Below are positions 8,334 through 16,376 of a DNA stretch of 64,000 nt, piece by piece. The position numbers were made by a program, and so were the translations under genes. The notes under the pieces were generated by a model. That model ran no database searches. It was not told the origin of the DNA and was given only the letters and a program-made list of their open reading frames with translations. The stretch covers positions 806,001 to 870,000 of the forward strand of contig JAPWKC010000004.1 of the NCBI GenBank assembly GCA_028283725.1. Reading direction: 5' to 3'. Each line of letters opens with the position of its first letter. Within the stretch, counting starts at the first letter, position 1. Source of the DNA: Neorhizobium sp. (GTDB lineage: Bacteria; Pseudomonadota; Alphaproteobacteria; Rhizobiales; Rhizobiaceae).

Positions 8334-8603
8334 ATGACCGAGATCCATCTCAGCGACGAACACAGGGCCTTCATCGAAGAACAGGTGAAGGATGGAACCT
8401 ATGAAAATGCTGGCGATGTCGTTTCCGACGCTCTGCGATTGCTGAGCAGCGAGAAAAGGAAGTTTGCCGAACTTCGTCAGCTTCTACAGGAAGGCCTGGA
8501 TGATGTCGCAGCGGGACGGGTCCATAGCTACAATTCTGCTGAAGAAATGCTTGCCGATATAAAGCAGATGTCGGCCGCGCGGAAAGCAGGAGAGCGCTAT
8601 TAA
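8334..8603 (+). CDS. ParD-family antitoxin (locus 1)
   Basis: This 89-residue protein has the ParD pattern: an N-terminal ribbon-helix-helix (MTEIHLSDEHRAFIEEQVKD, then NAGDVVSDALRLL) and a toxin-wrapping helical C-terminus (FAELRQLLQEGLDDVAAGR). AAGGAG lies 6 bases before ATG 8334, making this the clear start although the frame is open further upstream. The stop codon overlaps the putative ATT start of the toxin. ParD normally neutralises ParE and represses its own operon. Confidence 0.88.
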   Translation: MTEIHLSDEHRAFIEEQVKDGTYENAGDVVSDALRLLSSEKRKFAELRQLLQEGLDDVAAGRVHSYNSAEEMLADIKQMSAARKAGERY

Positions 8604-8910
8604 GAGCCGGGAGCCTGTATGGTCGACAGCGGCGCGCGCAGACCTGTTCGCCCATCACGACTATATAGCGCGCGACAATCCGCTTGGCGCGGACCGCTTC
8701 TTTCTGGATATTTATCGGAAAGTCGAACGATATTCGCGAACCGGGCTTACCGGAACCAACCGCGGAGAGTTCGGCAACGGCATCCGCGGCTTCTCCTATC
8801 GACAGCGCGTGATATTTTTCACCGTCTCCGATACCGCACTGACAATCCTTCGGGTGGTTCACGGTCACCAGGACATTTCCCCCGATTTTTTCAAGACTGA
8901 CGAAAACTGA
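8599..8910 (+). CDS. ParE-family toxin with apparent ATT start (locus 1)
   Basis: This frame encodes a complete ParE: WSTAARADLFAHHDYIARDN, GADRFFLDIYRKVERYSRTG, then NGIRGFSYRQRVIFFTVSD and LTILRVVHGHQDISPDFF, ending at TGA 8908-8910. There is no ATG, GTG or TTG before about residue 74. An in-frame TAA upstream limits the start to the ParD 3' end. ATT at 8599-8601 overlaps the parD TAA, has AGGAG (8588-8592) six bases upstream and gives a normal-length 103-residue ParE. AUU starts are weak and known from infC, which would suit a toxin. Otherwise the start codon has been lost. ParE toxins usually inhibit gyrase. Confidence 0.65.
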   Translation: MKSREPVWSTAARADLFAHHDYIARDNPLGADRFFLDIYRKVERYSRTGLTGTNRGEFGNGIRGFSYRQRVIFFTVSDTALTILRVVHGHQDISPDFFKTDEN

Positions 8911-8914
8911 CCTC

Positions 8915-10330
8915 ATGGCAAAACCCAAGACCCAATTCGTGTGCCAGAACTGCGGCACGGTGCATAACCGCTGGGCCGGCAAGTGCGATGGCTGCGGCGA
9001 GTGGAACACGATCGTCGAGGAAGATCCGATGGGCGGCATCGGGTCGGGGCCCGGCAAGATGCCGAAGAAGGGCCGCGCCGTAACGCTCACCACGCTTTCG
9101 GGCGAGATCGAGGAGGCGCCGCGCATCCATACCGGGATTTCCGAGCTCGACCGGGCCACAGGCGGCGGCTTCGTGCGCGGCTCTGTCGTGCTGATCGGCG
9201 GCGATCCGGGCATCGGCAAGTCGACGCTTCTGATGCAGGCGGCGGCAGCACTTTCGCGGCGCAAGCACCGGATCATCTATGTCTCCGGCGAAGAGGCCGT
9301 GGCGCAGGTGAGATTGCGGGCGCAGCGGCTCGGAGCTGCGGATTCGGACGTGCTGCTTGCCGCCGAAACCAATGTCGAAGACATTCTTGCGACCCTTGCC
9401 GAAGACAAGCGGCCGGATCTCGTCATCATCGATTCCATCCAGACGCTGTGGAGCGACACGGCCGATTCGGCTCCAGGCACCGTCACGCAGGTCAGGACCG
9501 GCGTGCAGGCGATGATCCGCTATGCCAAGCAGACGGGTGCGGCGATGGTTCTGGTCGGCCATGTCACCAAGGAAGGCCAGATCGCCGGGCCGCGGGTGGT
9601 CGAGCATATGGTCGATGCCGTTCTCTATTTCGAGGGCGACCGCGGCCATCACTACCGCATCCTTCGCACCGTCAAGAACCGTTTCGGACCGACCGACGAG
9701 ATCGGCGTGTTCGAAATGTCGGATCTGGGCCTGCGCGAGGTCTCCAACCCGTCGGAGCTTTTTCTCGGCGAGCGCAATGCGAAAGCGCCGGGTGCCGCGG
9801 TGTTTGCCGGCATGGAGGGCACGCGGCCGGTTCTCGTCGAGGTGCAGGCGCTGGTGGCGGCGACCTCGCTCGGCACGCCGCGCCGCGCCGTCGTCGGATG
9901 GGACTCCTCCCGGCTTGCGATGATCCTTGCGGTGCTGGAAGCCCATTGCGGGGTCAGGCTCGGCCAGCACGACGTCTATCTCAACATTGCCGGCGGCTAC
10001 CGGATCTCGGAACCGGCGGCCGATATGGCGATCGCCTCGGCGCTGGTTTCCTCGCTTGCCGGCGTGCCATTGCCGGCCGATTGTGTGTTTTTCGGCGAAA
10101 TCAGCCTGTCGGGAGCGGTGCGTCCTGTCTCGCAGACGGCGCAGCGCCTCAAAGAAGCCGAAAAGCTCGGCTTTTCAGGTGCGATGCTGCCGGCATCCTC
10201 GGCCGAACTGCCGAAAGGCAGCAAGGGACGCTGGAGCGAGATCGAGGATCTGCCCGATCTGGTGTCGCGGATTGCCGGATCGATGAAGAAGCTGGGGAAA
10301 CAGGCTGACGAACCGTTCGAAGATGATTGA
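8915..10330 (+). CDS. radA: DNA repair protein RadA
   Basis: RadA promotes branch migration in recombination. The N-terminal zinc finger has Cys10, Cys13, Cys24 and Cys27. The RecA-like core has Walker A GGDPGIGKST (about 95-104) and Walker B LVIIDSIQTLW. The RadA-specific KNRFG motif lies near residue 254. The C-terminal Lon-protease-like domain includes LNIAGGYRISEPAADMA and VFFGEISLSGAVRPV. The length of 471 residues fits the family. It begins 4 bases after the ParE stop, so read-through from the TA operon is possible. Confidence 0.97.
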   Translation: MAKPKTQFVCQNCGTVHNRWAGKCDGCGEWNTIVEEDPMGGIGSGPGKMPKKGRAVTLTTLSGEIEEAPRIHTGISELDRATGGGFVRGSVVLIGGDPGIGKSTLLMQAAAALSRRKHRIIYVSGEEAVAQVRLRAQRLGAADSDVLLAAETNVEDILATLAEDKRPDLVIIDSIQTLWSDTADSAPGTVTQVRTGVQAMIRYAKQTGAAMVLVGHVTKEGQIAGPRVVEHMVDAVLYFEGDRGHHYRILRTVKNRFGPTDEIGVFEMSDLGLREVSNPSELFLGERNAKAPGAAVFAGMEGTRPVLVEVQALVAATSLGTPRRAVVGWDSSRLAMILAVLEAHCGVRLGQHDVYLNIAGGYRISEPAADMAIASALVSSLAGVPLPADCVFFGEISLSGAVRPVSQTAQRLKEAEKLGFSGAMLPASSAELPKGSKGRWSEIEDLPDLVSRIAGSMKKLGKQADEPFEDD

Positions 10331-10367
10331 TCTTCCGTTAATGAGCCTGCTGATGTAAGACACTGCG

Positions 10368-10391
10368 CTCATCACTCATGAGCGTGATGAG
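10368..10391. repeat. 8-bp inverted repeat in the radA-cvpA gap
   Basis: CTCATCAC (10368-10375) pairs exactly with GTGATGAG (10384-10391) around TCATGAGC, itself nearly palindromic. No T-run follows, so it could be an operator ahead of cvpA or a weak terminator for radA. Confidence 0.4.
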
Positions 10392-10431
10392 AGTGCCGGG
10401 ATGAGACGGCAGGTTCTGGAGTAGAGTTTAG

Positions 10432-11067
10432 ATGCCCATCACGATCTTCGACGGTGTCGTCATCGCAGTGACGCTGTTTTCCGCCGTTCTCGCCATGGTG
10501 CGCGGCTTCTCTCGCGAGGTGCTGTCGATCGTGAGCTGGGCCGGCTCGATCGCGGCGGCATACTATGCCTACCCGTTCGTGCTGCCCTATGCGGAAAAAT
10601 ACACGTCGGACCACCGGATCGCGATCGCGGCATCGGCCGGCGGCATCTTCCTGATTGCGCTGATCATCATCTCCTTCATCACCTCGCGGATCGCCGATTT
10701 CATCATCGACAGCCGGATCGGGGCGCTCGACCGCACACTCGGCTTCCTCTTCGGCGCTGCACGCGGCATCCTGCTTCTCGTTGTCGCAGTCGCCTTCTTC
10801 AACTGGCTGGTGGCACCGGACAAACAGCCGGTCTGGGTGACCAACGCCAAGTCCAAGCCATTCCTCGACACGCTGGTCGGCCGCCTCGAAGCGGTGCTGC
10901 CGGCCGATATAGAGCCGCAGATCCGCGCCCGAATCCTCGGCCGTGACACGGCCGCCGGCGATGCAAGCAGCGCGCCGGACCAGACGCCCGCCGAGGACGC
11001 GCCGCAGACGCAGGGCCGTGCCCCTGCGCTGGCTGCTCCAAACGGAAACACGAAAACAAATAATTGA
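10432..11067 (+). CDS. cvpA: CvpA family membrane protein
   Basis: The 211-residue protein has four membrane segments in the CvpA pattern: FDGVVIAVTLFSAVLAMVRG, FSREVLSIVSWAGSIAAAYY, IFLIALIIISFITSRIADF and LGFLFGAARGILLLVVAVAF. A variable Pro/Ala-rich tail follows. CvpA is named for colicin V production in E. coli; in other bacteria it affects envelope homeostasis. In rhizobia and E. coli alike it is encoded just ahead of purF, as here. Confidence 0.9.
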   Translation: MPITIFDGVVIAVTLFSAVLAMVRGFSREVLSIVSWAGSIAAAYYAYPFVLPYAEKYTSDHRIAIAASAGGIFLIALIIISFITSRIADFIIDSRIGALDRTLGFLFGAARGILLLVVAVAFFNWLVAPDKQPVWVTNAKSKPFLDTLVGRLEAVLPADIEPQIRARILGRDTAAGDASSAPDQTPAEDAPQTQGRAPALAAPNGNTKTNN

Positions 11068-11137
11068 CGGTGTGTTGCGCTTGATGACGCGCAATCCGTC
11101 ACCATTTGTGGTAACAGACGCATTCAGATGATAGACG

Positions 11138-11180
11138 GGCTGGCTTCCGGGGGATATTTCCCCCGGCCAGCCTTTCCATT
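11138..11180 (+). terminator. Strong hairpin with T-run between cvpA and purF
   Basis: GGCTGG and CCGGGGG (left arm, 11138-11153) pair with CCCCCGG and CCAGCC (11160-11172), with a CTT bulge and a 6-base loop, followed by TTTCCATTTTTT. It ends about 53 bases before the purF start chosen here. It is either the cvpA terminator or an attenuator in a purF leader. Confidence 0.65.
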
Positions 11181-11225
11181 TTTTCCGTTATGGACAATGT
11201 CAGTCCGGAAGGTTCAGGGTCCCAG

Positions 11226-12728
11226 ATGCACCAGTCGGTTTCGCACACTTTCGAAATCAACAATTCCAACGAGTGGGAAGACGATACGCTGCACGAAGAA
11301 TGCGGCGTGTTCGGTATTCTCGGACATCCTGATGCAGCGACCCTGACGGCGCTCGGCCTGCATGCGCTGCAGCATCGCGGCCAGGAGGCAGCCGGCATCG
11401 TTTCCTTCGATGGCCTGCGTTTCCATTCGGAACGGCGCATGGGCCTTGTCGGCGACCATTACACCGATCCGGCAACGCTTGCCAAACTGCCGGGCGCCAT
11501 GTCGATCGGCCATGTCCGCTATTCGACGACCGGCGAAGTGGCGCTGCGCAACGTCCAGCCGCTGTTTGCGGAACTGGAAGTCGGTGGCATCGCGATCGCC
11601 CATAACGGCAATTTCACCAACGGCCTGACGCTGCGCCGCCAGCTGATTGCCGGTGGCGCCATCTGTCAGTCTACATCGGATACCGAAGTCGTCCTGCACC
11701 TCATCGCCCGCTCGCGCTACACATCGACGGCAGACCGCTTCATCGACGCGATCCGCCAGATGGAAGGCGGCTATTCGATGATCGCGATTACCCGCACCAA
11801 GCTGATCGCCGCCCGCGACCCCACCGGCATCCGCCCGCTGGTCATGGGCGAGCTCGACGGCAAGCCGGTCTTCTGCTCGGAAAGCTGCGCGCTCGACATT
11901 ATCGGCGCGAAATTCGTCCGCGACGTGGAAAACGGCGAAGTCATCATCTGCGAAGTGCAGCCGGACGGCTCGATCTCGATCGACAGCCGCAAGGCCGGCA
12001 ATGGCCAGCCCGAGCGTCTGTGCCTGTTCGAATATGTCTATTTCGCCCGGCCGGATTCGGTCGTCGGCGGTCGCTCGGTCTATGTGGCGCGCAAGAACAT
12101 GGGCATCAACCTTGCCAAGGAGAGCCCTGTCGAGGCCGATGTCGTCGTGCCGGTGCCGGATGGCGGCACGCCGGCTGCCCTCGGCTACGCACAGGAAAGC
12201 GGCATTCCGTTCGAATACGGCATCATCCGCAACCACTATGTCGGCCGTACCTTCATCGAGCCGACGCAGCAGATCCGTGCCTTCGGCGTCAAGCTGAAGC
12301 ATTCCGCCAACCGGGCGATGATCGAGGGCAAGCGCGTCGTGCTTGTCGACGATTCGATCGTGCGCGGCACGACTTCGTTGAAGATCGTGCAGATGATCCG
12401 CGATGCCGGCGCCAAGGAAGTGCATCTGCGCGTCGCCAGCCCGCGCATCTACTACCCGGATTTCTACGGCATCGACACGCCGGACCGGGAAAAGCTGATC
12501 GCCAACCAGTACGAAGACCTGGACGCGATGTGCAAGTTCATCGGCTGCGACAGCCTCGAATTCCTGTCGATCAACGGCCTCTACCGCGCCGTCGGCGGCG
12601 AGGATCGCAACGATGCCCGCCCGCAGTTCACCGACCATTACTTCACCGGCGACTACCCGACCCGTCTTCTCGACAAGGATGGCGAAGCTGTGGGCCGCAA
12701 AGTATCGCTTCTGGCCAGCAACGGCTGA
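11226..12728 (+). CDS. purF: Amidophosphoribosyltransferase
   Basis: This enzyme catalyses the first committed step of purine synthesis, PRPP plus glutamine to phosphoribosylamine. A short propeptide precedes the nucleophile Cys in HEECGVFGILG (about Cys26). The glutaminase domain shows HALQHRGQEAAGI, GHVRYSTTG and AHNGNFTN. The PRTase domain has VVVPVPDGGTPAALGYA, GIIRNHYVGRTFIEP and the PRPP loop VVLVDDSIVRGTT. I choose ATG 11226 (MHQSVSHTF) because rhizobial PurF starts similarly and CAGGG lies upstream; ATG 11190 is an alternative. Length is 500 residues. Confidence 0.96.
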   Translation: MHQSVSHTFEINNSNEWEDDTLHEECGVFGILGHPDAATLTALGLHALQHRGQEAAGIVSFDGLRFHSERRMGLVGDHYTDPATLAKLPGAMSIGHVRYSTTGEVALRNVQPLFAELEVGGIAIAHNGNFTNGLTLRRQLIAGGAICQSTSDTEVVLHLIARSRYTSTADRFIDAIRQMEGGYSMIAITRTKLIAARDPTGIRPLVMGELDGKPVFCSESCALDIIGAKFVRDVENGEVIICEVQPDGSISIDSRKAGNGQPERLCLFEYVYFARPDSVVGGRSVYVARKNMGINLAKESPVEADVVVPVPDGGTPAALGYAQESGIPFEYGIIRNHYVGRTFIEPTQQIRAFGVKLKHSANRAMIEGKRVVLVDDSIVRGTTSLKIVQMIRDAGAKEVHLRVASPRIYYPDFYGIDTPDREKLIANQYEDLDAMCKFIGCDSLEFLSINGLYRAVGGEDRNDARPQFTDHYFTGDYPTRLLDKDGEAVGRKVSLLASNG

Positions 12729-12744
12729 TCAACGACAAGAGATC

Positions 12745-12773
12745 GGGGCCGCGCGCATGACGCGGCCCCTTCT
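12745..12773 (+). terminator. Rho-independent terminator after purF
   Basis: GGGGCCGCG pairs perfectly with CGCGGCCCC around CGCATGA, followed by TTCTTT, 17 bases after the purF stop. Confidence 0.7.
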
Positions 12774-12911
12774 TTCGCCTCTCGCCGCCGTTTGCGGGGA
12801 TAGAGCCGGCCGGCCTTGCCGCGCATGACGAAAAATCTCCAGACAACAACGACTTGCACCGATCCCGCCTCTGTGAAATCCTCGCGGCCGACAGCAAGGC
12901 GCGGAGTTCCC

Positions 12912-13676
12912 ATGACATTCGTTGAAAGCGGCGACCAGAAACCCGACCTCAAGGGCAGGATCGCGCTCGTCACCGGCGCCTCGCGCGGCATCGGTTATTT
13001 CACCGCGCTGGAACTGGCGAAAGCCGGCGCGCATGTGATTGCGACCGCCCGCACCGTCGGGGGCTTGGAAGAGCTCGACGATGCGATCAAGGCTGTCGGC
13101 GGCACGGCGACGCTGGTGCCATTCGATCTTTCGGACATGGAGGCAATCGACCGGCTCGGTGCGTCGATCTTCGAGCGCTGGGGAAAGCTCGACATTCTCG
13201 TCGCCAATGCCGGCATTCTCGGCGTCATCTCGCCGCTTGCGCATACGGAAGCCAAGGTTTTCGACGAGGTGATGACCACCAATGTCACCTCCGTCTGGCG
13301 GCTGATCCGCTCGGTAGAGCCCCTGCTTTTGAAATCCGATGCGGGGCGGGCGCTACTTTTCTCCTCAGGTGCCGCCACCAAGGCACCAGCCTTCTGGGGC
13401 GCGTATGCGATCTCCAAGGCGGCCGTCGAGACGATGGGCCGGATCTGGGCCTCCGAAACCAGCCATACGGCGCTGAAGGTCAACATGGTCAATCCCGGCG
13501 CCACCCGCACCGCCATGCGGGCGCGTGCGGTGCCGGGCGAAGATCCGCAGATCCTGCCGCACCCGCAGGATGTGGCCGAAAAGATCCTTTTCCTCGCCTC
13601 GCCCGATCTTGCCGATAGCGGCCGGATGTTCGTCGTGCGGGAAAACCGCATGGTCGATTTCCGCCTTCCCGACTGA
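12912..13676 (+). CDS. Short-chain dehydrogenase/reductase
   Basis: This is a classical SDR of 254 residues: cofactor motif ALVTGASRGIGYFTALELAK near residue 20, the structural NAGIL motif, and catalytic YAISK (Tyr-x-x-x-Lys) preceded by the Ser-bearing LLFSSGAA. It ends with DSGRMFVVRENRMVDF. ATG 12912 has GGAG five bases upstream and is a better start than the earlier in-frame codons. This SDR commonly follows purF in rhizobia. The substrate is unknown. Confidence 0.9.
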   Translation: MTFVESGDQKPDLKGRIALVTGASRGIGYFTALELAKAGAHVIATARTVGGLEELDDAIKAVGGTATLVPFDLSDMEAIDRLGASIFERWGKLDILVANAGILGVISPLAHTEAKVFDEVMTTNVTSVWRLIRSVEPLLLKSDAGRALLFSSGAATKAPAFWGAYAISKAAVETMGRIWASETSHTALKVNMVNPGATRTAMRARAVPGEDPQILPHPQDVAEKILFLASPDLADSGRMFVVRENRMVDFRLPD

Positions 13677-13701
13677 TCCCGATCAAGGATAACGGCACTC
13701 C

Positions 13702-14289
13702 ATGTCGCTGCAGCAACTGATGACCGATTACGGGCCGCTTGCCGTCTTTCTCGGTGCGGGTTTCGAGGGCGAGACCGCCGCATTTCTCGGCGGCGTCTTT
13801 GCCCACCGGCATCTGATGGCCTATTGGCAGGTCGCACTTGCCGCAGCAGCCGGATCCTTCGCTGCCGACCAGATCTTCTTTCTTGCCGGGCGCTATGCTT
13901 CACGGCTGCGTTTCGTTCAGCGCTTCGCCCGCCAAAAGGCGATGACCCGCGTCACCGGCCTGCTGGAAACCTATCCCAACGGCTTCATCCTTGCCTTCCG
14001 CTTCATCTACGGCATCCGCATCATCAGCCCCGTCGCCATCGGCCTGTCCAAGGTCACGGCCAGGCGCTTCTTCCTGCTCAACCTGATCGCCGCGGCGATC
14101 TGGGGCACACTGATCACGGCGATCGGCTATCTGATCGGCGATGCGGTGGAGGAGATCTTCGGCCGGCTCCGGCTGCATATGCATCTGATGATCGCGCTTG
14201 GCGTCATCCTTGCCGTGGTCGTTGCGGCAGGACTTGCGGTGCGCTGGCGGATGAGCCGGGCGGGCGACGAAAACGCCGCCGGACGATAG
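13702..14289 (+). CDS. DedA family membrane protein
   Basis: This 195-residue integral membrane protein has the DedA/SNARE-associated pattern: LAVFLGAGFEGETAAFLGG, the amphipathic loop FFLAGRYASRLRFVQRF, then FILAFRFIYGIRIISPVAIG, whose Arg-containing GxxxR element is conserved. Two further C-terminal membrane segments end in a basic tail. DedA proteins are linked to lipid carrier recycling and membrane homeostasis. It begins 25 bases after the SDR stop and is probably cotranscribed with it. Confidence 0.85.
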   Translation: MSLQQLMTDYGPLAVFLGAGFEGETAAFLGGVFAHRHLMAYWQVALAAAAGSFAADQIFFLAGRYASRLRFVQRFARQKAMTRVTGLLETYPNGFILAFRFIYGIRIISPVAIGLSKVTARRFFLLNLIAAAIWGTLITAIGYLIGDAVEEIFGRLRLHMHLMIALGVILAVVVAAGLAVRWRMSRAGDENAAGR

Positions 14290-14363
14290 GCATCATCCCG
14301 GCACGCATTCCGGCAAAAACCTGCCACGCAGCCCGGCACTCACTCCGGCACTCACTCCGCCAT

Positions 14364-15002
14364 TCAGCCGGTCAGGCCGCCGGCCACGAGCGGCTCGATC
14401 ATCAGCCGGGCGTTTTCGACAAGCCTTCCGGCAAGATCGGGCCTGTCCTGATCGAGCTGGCGGATGGCTTTCAGCGCATATAGCAAGGCCCAGGCGCGTG
14501 GATCGCTCTCCTCCGGCACCGGGCTTTTCGAGACGGCGGCAAGGATGGCGGTCAGCCGCAGGAGCATATCTGCGCGCAGACCGCCGCGCATCTCCGCGCC
14601 ACCCTCCTGCGCATCCACCATGGCAAGGGCGGCCGCCCTCTCCTTTTGCAGCCCCAGCATCATCGCGACCAGCGCATGCGCCGTGTCGCCCGCCGGCGCC
14701 GTTGCAGCGGCCGCTGCGATACGATCGAGCTCGGCCATCAGCAATGCGCCGTAGCGATCGAGGATCGCCGCGGCCAGAACCTCCTTGGTCGGGAAGAAAC
14801 GATAGAGCGAGCCGATCGCCGTGCCCGAGCGCGCCGCGATCTCTGTCATCGTCACCGCCTGGTAGCCACGCTCGGCAAACAGCGCGATCGCCGTATCGAC
14901 GATCAGCGCCACGCGCTCATGGCCGCGCTTGCGTTTCGGTGCGACGGCGGATGCGGGCGCGCTGCCATCCGGCGGAGAGACACTTGACATTTGCGAGGGC
15001 AT
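14364..15002 (-). CDS. TetR family transcriptional regulator
   Basis: The 212-residue protein has a TetR HTH at about residues 25-75: ALIVDTAIALFAERGYQAVT, MTEIAARSGTAIGSLYRFFP and TKEVLAAAILDRY. A helical ligand-binding domain with a TetR_C-like hydrophobic pattern follows. The start may be ATG 15002 or ATG 14990; neither has a well-spaced ribosome site. It is divergent from the isochorismatase-like gene, and two related palindromes overlap its own start and the neighbour's promoter region, so self-regulation and control of the neighbour are likely. Confidence 0.88.
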   Translation of the reverse strand: MPSQMSSVSPPDGSAPASAVAPKRKRGHERVALIVDTAIALFAERGYQAVTMTEIAARSGTAIGSLYRFFPTKEVLAAAILDRYGALLMAELDRIAAAAATAPAGDTAHALVAMMLGLQKERAAALAMVDAQEGGAEMRGGLRADMLLRLTAILAAVSKSPVPEESDPRAWALLYALKAIRQLDQDRPDLAGRLVENARLMIEPLVAGGLTG

Positions 15003-15038
15003 CCTCAAATAACTGTTTTGCGAGGCATCCCTCGCATT
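14990..15038. promoter_or_regulatory. Two related palindromes: candidate TetR operators
   Basis: Site 1 contains GAGGGCATCCTC (14995-15006), overlapping the tetR start codons. Site 2 is TGCGAGG-CATC-CCTCGCA (15019-15036), a perfect 7-bp dyad. Both share the core GAGG(G)CATC(C)CTC. Site 2 lies over a possible promoter for the rightward gene, TTGCGA (15018-15023), 17 bases, TATTGG (15041-15046). Confidence 0.6.
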
Positions 15039-15116
15039 TGTATTGGCTCTATCACGCCGCAGGTCGCGCGTCATCCGGCGCATGCGCCCGCCGCTCCAAA
15101 AAAGAGATTTCCCGTC

Positions 15117-15695
15117 ATGACCCAGACATCCCATTCCACGACCTTCGACGCCAGGACCACCGCGCTTGTCCTTATCGACCTGCAGACGGGTATTCTGGCG
15201 ATGAATACCGCGCCCTATCCGACCTCGGACGTGCTCGAAAAGGGTAAGGCGCTGGCGGCGACATTTCGCCAGGCAGGCGCTGCCGTGGTGCTGGTCAACG
15301 TCGATTTCGGCCCCGGCATGGGCAATGCGCCGCGCAACGCCACCGATGCCGGCTTTGCCGCACGCGACCTGCCGGCCGACTGGTCGGCGCTGGCGGACGG
15401 ACTTGCCGCACCGACGGATCTTCTCGTCACCAAGGCACAGTGGGGCGCGTTTTACGGCACCGATCTCGACCTCAAACTGCGCCGCCGCGGCATCAGGACC
15501 ATCGTGATCGCCGGCATCGCCACCAATTTCGGCGTGGAATCCACCGTACGTTCCGGCTGGGAGCACGGCTATGACATGGTCGTCGTGGAAGATGCCTGCA
15601 CCACGGTTTCGAGGGAACTGCACGACATGGCAGTGACCGCGATCTTCCCGCGGATTGCACGGGTGGTGACGTCGGCTACGGTTGCGCTTGCCTAA
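15117..15695 (+). CDS. Isochorismatase-like hydrolase with Gly at the usual catalytic Cys
   Basis: The 192-residue Rossmann-like protein has the superfamily Asp in ALVLIDLQTGIL (about 22) and Lys in VTKAQWGAFYGT (about 105). The motif that normally carries the nucleophilic Cys (ATNxCVExT) reads ATNFGVEST, so Gly139 replaces Cys. True isochorismatases (EntB, PhzD) also have Gly there and hydrolyse a vinyl ether without a Cys nucleophile, whereas nicotinamidase-type members need the Cys. The substrate is unknown. Start ATG 15117 follows a GAGATTTCCC stretch. Control by the divergent TetR is likely. Confidence 0.85.
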   Translation: MTQTSHSTTFDARTTALVLIDLQTGILAMNTAPYPTSDVLEKGKALAATFRQAGAAVVLVNVDFGPGMGNAPRNATDAGFAARDLPADWSALADGLAAPTDLLVTKAQWGAFYGTDLDLKLRRRGIRTIVIAGIATNFGVESTVRSGWEHGYDMVVVEDACTTVSRELHDMAVTAIFPRIARVVTSATVALA

Positions 15696-15701
15696 GCTCG
15701 C

Positions 15702-15747
15702 GGGAGGCCGCACCGCGCGCGGCAGTGCCAAGACGGTGCGGCCTCCC
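15702..15747 (+). terminator. Perfect 14-bp hairpin after the isochorismatase-like gene
   Basis: GGGAGGCCGCACCG pairs exactly with CGGTGCGGCCTCCC around an 18-base loop, seven bases after the stop. The tail (CAAAAAGC) has no T-run in this direction. Confidence 0.6.
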
Positions 15748-15812
15748 CAAAAAGCGGGGCTTTAATACCGGAATGGGCAGGCTTATATTGTTGGCTGCAG
15801 GGAGTTGTGCTG

Positions 15813-16367
15813 ATGATAGCCGCGGCAGCGAGGAAAGAGATCAACGACATGGTGGCCAAGTGGCCGCCGATGCCGGCGTTGGATTTTGCAACCGTAGCCA
15901 ATGATAACAGTGATGACGCTGTAAGGGCGCTCAATCAAAGGATCGATGTCAACGAACGCGACACGCAGCGTTGGCGTTCGTTGACGCTGGCTATCGTAGA
16001 ATTTGTCGAGGCTATTGCTGTTCGTGTAGCTGAAGGAAATAGCGATCTGAGTGCGCACGACATGGCGTTGGCTATGGCACCCATCCTCCAAACTATTCAC
16101 ACTGAAATGGATACGGTGGATTCGTTCCGAGGGGAGAGCGTGCTTGGCAGCATGGGCAGGAACATCGCCACGAATGGAAATCTGCCATCACGCGAAACGC
16201 TCGCTCTTTTAGCACGGCGCTATGAGTATCTCGTGGCGCAAAGACTTGCGATGCTTGCGGAAATAAAAGACCGTATTTCGGCTGTGATCTGGGATCTTGA
16301 CCCGGACGCGCACGGCGGCCCCGCATTCGCCAATCCCGACGACCTGATTTCCTTTCTCGAAAGCTGA
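15813..16367 (+). CDS. Hypothetical protein next to a RelE-like toxin; candidate antitoxin
   Basis: I do not recognise this protein of about 184 residues. It looks mostly helical: a segment around RWRSLTLAIVEFVEAIAVRV, another around MALAMAPILQTIHTEM, and RYEYLVAQRLAMLAEIKDRI. The C-terminus DDLISFLES resembles the ends of some toxin-binding antitoxins. No DNA-binding motif is obvious. ATG 15813 has AGGGAG with 8-base spacing; GTG 15807 is possible. Base composition is visibly more AT-rich than neighbouring genes, suggesting acquisition. A RelE-like gene starts 9 bases after the stop, which is the reason to suspect antitoxin function. Confidence 0.6.
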   Translation: MIAAAARKEINDMVAKWPPMPALDFATVANDNSDDAVRALNQRIDVNERDTQRWRSLTLAIVEFVEAIAVRVAEGNSDLSAHDMALAMAPILQTIHTEMDTVDSFRGESVLGSMGRNIATNGNLPSRETLALLARRYEYLVAQRLAMLAEIKDRISAVIWDLDPDAHGGPAFANPDDLISFLES

Positions 16368-16376
16368 GGTCTGCCC

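Noticed and set aside
8619..8900. 93-residue ATG-started frame downstream of parD
   Set aside because: It is out of frame with the ParE motifs; its Arg/Ser-rich translation has no family features. The ATT-started frame is the toxin.
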